Assembly: GCA_029817715.1 (NCBI GenBank)
Contig: JARUPY010000186.1
Coordinates: forward strand, 124,001-188,000
Source of the DNA: Melastoma dodecandrum
Lineage: Eukaryota; Streptophyta; Magnoliopsida; Myrtales; Melastomataceae
Direction: 5' to 3'
Length of the DNA: 64,000 nt
In this document: positions 60,499 to 64,000 of the stretch, one piece after another
Layout of the letters: every line of letters starts with the position of its first letter
Numbering within the stretch: the first letter of the stretch is position 1
Translations under genes and position numbers: made by a program
Notes under the pieces: generated by a model
Databases searched by the model: none
Seen by the model: the letters and a program-made list of their open reading frames with translations, nothing else
What the model was told of the DNA's origin: nothing

Positions 60499-60645
60499 AT
60501 GGGACAAGGCATGCCAACGCTACTAATGATCTTGATGTTACTTGTGGAACAATCACTAGGAACGGCAGAGGCCATCGATAATTGCCAGCTCTCTTGCCTC
60601 GTTGGATGTATGGGTCGTTGGCCTTACACCCCATTTGTGCGGTAG
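60499..60645 (+). pseudogene. Copy of the short secreted Cys-rich peptide ORF
   Basis: Same 48-codon layout as 49389-49535, with E-to-G, H-to-L, S-to-W and S-to-F changes and the same stop. The downstream Cys-rich part (about 60840-60910) has a 2-nt loss and is out of frame, so this copy is probably dead. Confidence 0.5.
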
Positions 60646-62754
60646 TTTGCCTCCTTACGGTCCGGTAAAGCGACTCCTCCGGTATCTGAAAGCACCTTGA
60701 TGCAGTACAAAAGCGGTTGCATCATGTCAAGATGCCTGCACCCGAATCACAGTAATTGCCTATGACCCTTTATTCTACAAACAAGGCTTGCCAGGCATAT
60801 AATTTTAAATTTCTCTAACGCTTTAATTTCGTGATAAGTGCCGATGATGAGCACTAAGCGATGCGTTATACCTTGCTTGGACAAATGTGATAAGGAATAC
60901 GTCATGTGTCCCTTCATCGTCTCGGCCTTCTTTTTAGGCATTTCATTTCATCAAGAAATTTCCATCAAAAGCGGGTTATTATGCAACGACTTAAAATTTC
61001 CTCCTCGATAAAAGACATCACACGTATCCGATAATAAAAAAAGTGGAGGGTTGTTCGGTTTAATAAATAATATTAAGAAAGTGGTCGGCCAACCTTTTTC
61101 CATGTCCCATGTGTTCGTGTAAGAAGGCGTCGGAAACCACCACCATGTGGGGAATCCAACGTCTGAACAACCCCACCGCATTCCCGCCATATTTCTCCCG
61201 CCAGATTTGTGGATTCATCCTTTTGCAGGATTATGCTGTCGTCCGTGTCACGCCTGCTCCATTATTGAGCAGATAATGGAGGAGAGAGGATATCTGTCAC
61301 TGCCAACTGCCCTGCCTCCATTATTGAGCTCATTAGGTGAATTACTAAACATGTAGTACATTTTACTAAGCTCACATGTCGTTTTGTGACCGGAGGACTA
61401 TTTGTTGCGCGGGAAGGAGAGGTTGTTTGTTTTTCTTATCTCCTTTGGCGCGCAGTTCTCCCTTAAAAACAAAATTCCATTTCGAGACGAAATGTGATTT
61501 CTTACGGGAAGTGGGACCAAAAACTTTAAAAGCAAGACACAGAGAGAGATGCCCTCCCTCTCACCACCCCCATTTTGCGTGGGAGTGGCGGGTGTTGTGT
61601 TGTGTTGTTAGGGTAGACCTTACTGAGGTAGAGAACTAAAATAGGCCCAATACAATTTTTTCCTCAGATATTATGCTTGGAAAGTAACTGGAGGCCCATT
61701 GAGTTTCAATCAGTCAAGCCCGTTAAAGAAAGGAGGGAGCCCATACGTCGTCCTAGTATCGGAACGATGGGAGGAATGATGCCGCCGGGAGTGCCCTCTG
61801 GAGGACGCTAAGAAGCCCAATGACTCCTCTGTTCACACCTCGAAGTCAAGGGCCAGGTCGCTTTCCTTCCTCCTTTTTGAGTCTTGGGTTTTGAAGTGTT
61901 TTTTTTAATCATTCGTAGATTCGGTCGTGATCGTGGTGGGTGTTTGATAATAATCTCAGTCTTTTTTTGGCTCAATCGATGCCTCGTGGGGGTTTAGGGT
62001 TTTATAGTTCTGTTGCATAGCTAAATTATTGGCCAAGATAAAGGGAATCCAGGCCCATGAAATGAGCAGGTCGGAACCGATTATTGAGCCGGAGCTATAT
62101 GTGCAGAAAGTGAGATGAAAACATTAAGATCGTGGTCAGGCCCACCGACAAGCAAAGTTTTTGCTAGAGAGTTAACTATAGCGAAGTCAAGAAAAGAAGT
62201 CATGGTTAGAGATTGGTACATTCGAGTAGGTCATGGAAGATGACGAGCAAAATCGAGTCCAGAAAGACAAAACATGATGAAGAGCCACTGTGTGAAGAAG
62301 AATAAATGTCAAGCAAGGATAATGGACTGTCATTCTAATTTTGTCAAAAAGAATAAGTCAAGACGAAGATGTCACGTGAGGACGAGGGACTACAATGAGG
62401 ACACAATGAAAGTTGCAAGTAAAGAGTCAAACACATGTCCCTCGACTGAATCCGCATAATAAGGAAATGTAACCTATAAACTGAGATACGTAAATTGGTA
62501 GTTATAAAAAATGTCTTTGTATAAATTCAACCTAAGCGGAAGACGCAATAATTACTTTAAGAGTCTTGAAGACTTGAATTATTCATAACATTTTCTCTCC
62601 TTTTCTTTTTACGAGCACTAGATTCCTGTGACATATTAAGTGTCTGCTTCAAGGTCAGTGTATTTGTTTCGTGTTTTACCGTTTAATGTTCAATTATAAA
62701 ATTTTAGAGACCACGGTTAGAACTCGAATCGAACCCCTATTTTTCGTAGTAAAA
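60646..62754. repeat. Mosaic flank, matches 49540-49860 and 41090-42120
   Basis: 60646-60915 continues the peptide-gene copy. 61380-62470 is a diverged copy of about 41090-42120 (TNL-C upstream). No complete gene was found; open frames here are not conserved between the copies. Confidence 0.6.
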
Positions 62755-62945
62755 TATTTTACGACATGTTTTTTACATGAATGTTTCTGGCGACCATAAT
62801 TGGAGTAGATCTTGTTAGTAATGACTAAAATGATTAATAGAAATTCTACAAATGCAGAAGACCCATTAGATGGAGGAAAGTCCAAGGAAGCGTCCGTAAA
62901 TTTGGATGACAATGCTAGATGTTCGAATGACGGATTGGCAAAATA
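62755..62945 (+). other. Second copy of the exon-like stretch at 42190
   Basis: Reads NRNSTNAEDPLDGGKSKEAS and NLDDNARCSNDGLAK, conserved in frame with 42190-42345 but followed by a stop. The parent gene is unidentified. Confidence 0.45.
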
Positions 62946-63663
62946 ATTATCTTCAAACACAAATTCTCATATTTTAACCACAACAGAAAATGTTTTCTGA
63001 GTATGGTAGCTGTCAGTATTATGATCTCATAATCATTGTTGCAACAAAGATATAGATTCTTCATCCTTAATCCAAAATCAGTTAAAAATTCTAAAGACTA
63101 ATGTGTGGTGACATGGAACAATAGTCATCTAAAATATTGGTATTCTTTATTTTTAATCCAAGTTAAACTAAATTTAGATGAAAAAAGGAGGCATTCCCGT
63201 TTTAAGCATGTGGTAACAGGGAATATGCTTTTCTTTTCTTTTCGTTTTTATTGTGATCAGTAACATTCTACGAGCACACTTAAAATAGAAGTGTCAATCT
63301 ATGTACGAAATTCATTGTTGCAGTCCAACAAATGATGCACTAACGGAAGAATCTATTCTCATTCACTTCCCATCAGGCAGTGGATTCCTTACCGGATTAT
63401 ATTCCTAATCTAGCCTTCAAATGAAAAATAAATAACAGCCCTCAATGCCTGTTTGTTTTATTAAAAGTCCAGTTTTTTTCAAATGAAGAAACTCAGGTAT
63501 ATATTGATTCCTATTAGCTTCCTTCTGTCTCGGTTTGGGAGGAAAGAACCATTACTCTCAGGAGCACAAAATACTACAAGGAAACAAGATAATATCTCTT
63601 CATAACAATGAAGGATCAGAGATGTACCCAAAATACTCTATAGGGACCAGAGAAATGTCTCAC
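62946..63663. other. Non-coding spacer or downstream intron of the malic enzyme gene
   Basis: AT-rich, with no exon recognised. It directly follows, on the minus strand, the GTGAG donor of the malic enzyme exon. Confidence 0.45.
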
Positions 63664-64000
63664 CTTGACATCATCATTAAACATTCTGTAGGTGTTGCGA
63701 TAACACTGCAATAACTTGAAGGCCCACTTACTTTGGAAATCTTCAAACTGCTTGCAAATACGCATTAGTTCATCAAAGTAAAAACCACTGACTCAAATTA
63801 TTACTTTTCAAACAAGTTCAAGCATGTGAATATACCTGTGTACAATCACATTAGGCAAGCGAGTGAACACAGCTTCCATGAATTCATCAATAACAGAAAT
63901 ATAATCATCACCTTCTAGGGGTTTTTCTTGCAATCCTAGTTCTGTAAAATGAAACAAAAACCTGACTACTCCACGCATGGCGATGTACTTTTAATGGCAT
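63664..64000 (-). CDS. NAD-dependent malic enzyme, internal exons at the window edge (partial)
   Basis: Mitochondrial NAD-malic enzyme decarboxylates malate to pyruvate. One exon, from about 63941 to 63836, reads LGLQEKPLEGDDYISVIDEF and MEAVFTRLPNVIVH with a GTATAT donor. The next, 63747-63664, reads FEDFQSKWAFKLLQ, YRNTYRMFNDDV and a GTGAGA donor. FEDFQSKWAFKLL and FNDDVQGTA-type sequence are malic-enzyme hallmarks. The phase between the two exons as drawn does not match (exon 1 leaves two bases), so either a border is misplaced or the gene is damaged. The upstream exons are outside the window and the downstream NAD-binding domain was not found in 62.9-63.6 kb. Lys replaces the usual Gln after NDDV. 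Confidence 0.72.

Overview
The window is plant nuclear DNA, almost certainly from a eudicot. It carries TIR-NBS-LRR (TNL) immune receptors, RPW8-type NLR debris, GT-AG introns in AT-rich spacers, an endogenous caulimovirid and fragments of many plant housekeeping genes. The TIR style resembles L6-like receptors of Myrtales, but that placement is a guess. No bacterial, organellar, rRNA or tRNA genes were seen.

The backbone is four minus-strand TNL genes sharing one four-exon plan (TIR; NB-ARC; short exon beginning GTD; LRR). They are TNL-A (1-2765, cut by the window edge), TNL-B (5053-8414), TNL-C (36884-40175) and TNL-D (52468-55824). B, C and D have open frames of about 1015, 995 and 1023 residues when spliced as described. 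Their upstream flanks have been copied and reshuffled; 56-63 kb is largely a mosaic of such blocks and includes an orphan 12-codon TIR start at 59291.

Between the TNLs lie relics of other genes. Between A and B are UDP-glycosyltransferase and RPW8-NLR pieces. From 9.7 to 25.5 kb are malic enzyme pieces, a 5'-truncated CDPK, a broken TYW2, a broken beta-1,3-galactosyltransferase and a JMJ25-like JmjC demethylase split by LTR-like DNA. From 35 to 36.8 kb is a second copy of the CDPK/TYW2-end segment. From 42 to 47.2 kb are an unidentified coding remnant, a decayed CNX5/MOCS3 and a pyruvate decarboxylase fragment joined to a truncated EXO84-like gene. The right edge holds exons of an NAD-malic enzyme.

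From 26735 to about 34989 sits an endogenous pararetrovirus on the minus strand, of florendovirus-like layout. It spans one genome unit from primer-binding site to primer-binding site. Its capsid-protease-RT-RNase H frame (1018 codons) and second ORF (344 codons) are open, while the movement-protein side is broken. It ends in an inverted 35-nt copy of its own movement-protein region.

The genes between TNL-C and TNL-D that look intact are small secreted ones: a STIG1-like protein (48739-49317, minus) and a cysteine-rich peptide with a CX3C-X10-CX3C spacing (51345-51620, plus). Related degenerate peptide pieces lie at 49.4-49.9 and 60.5-60.9 kb. I read the window as a TNL cluster grown by repeated segmental duplication, which also accumulated truncated gene copies and a viral insertion.
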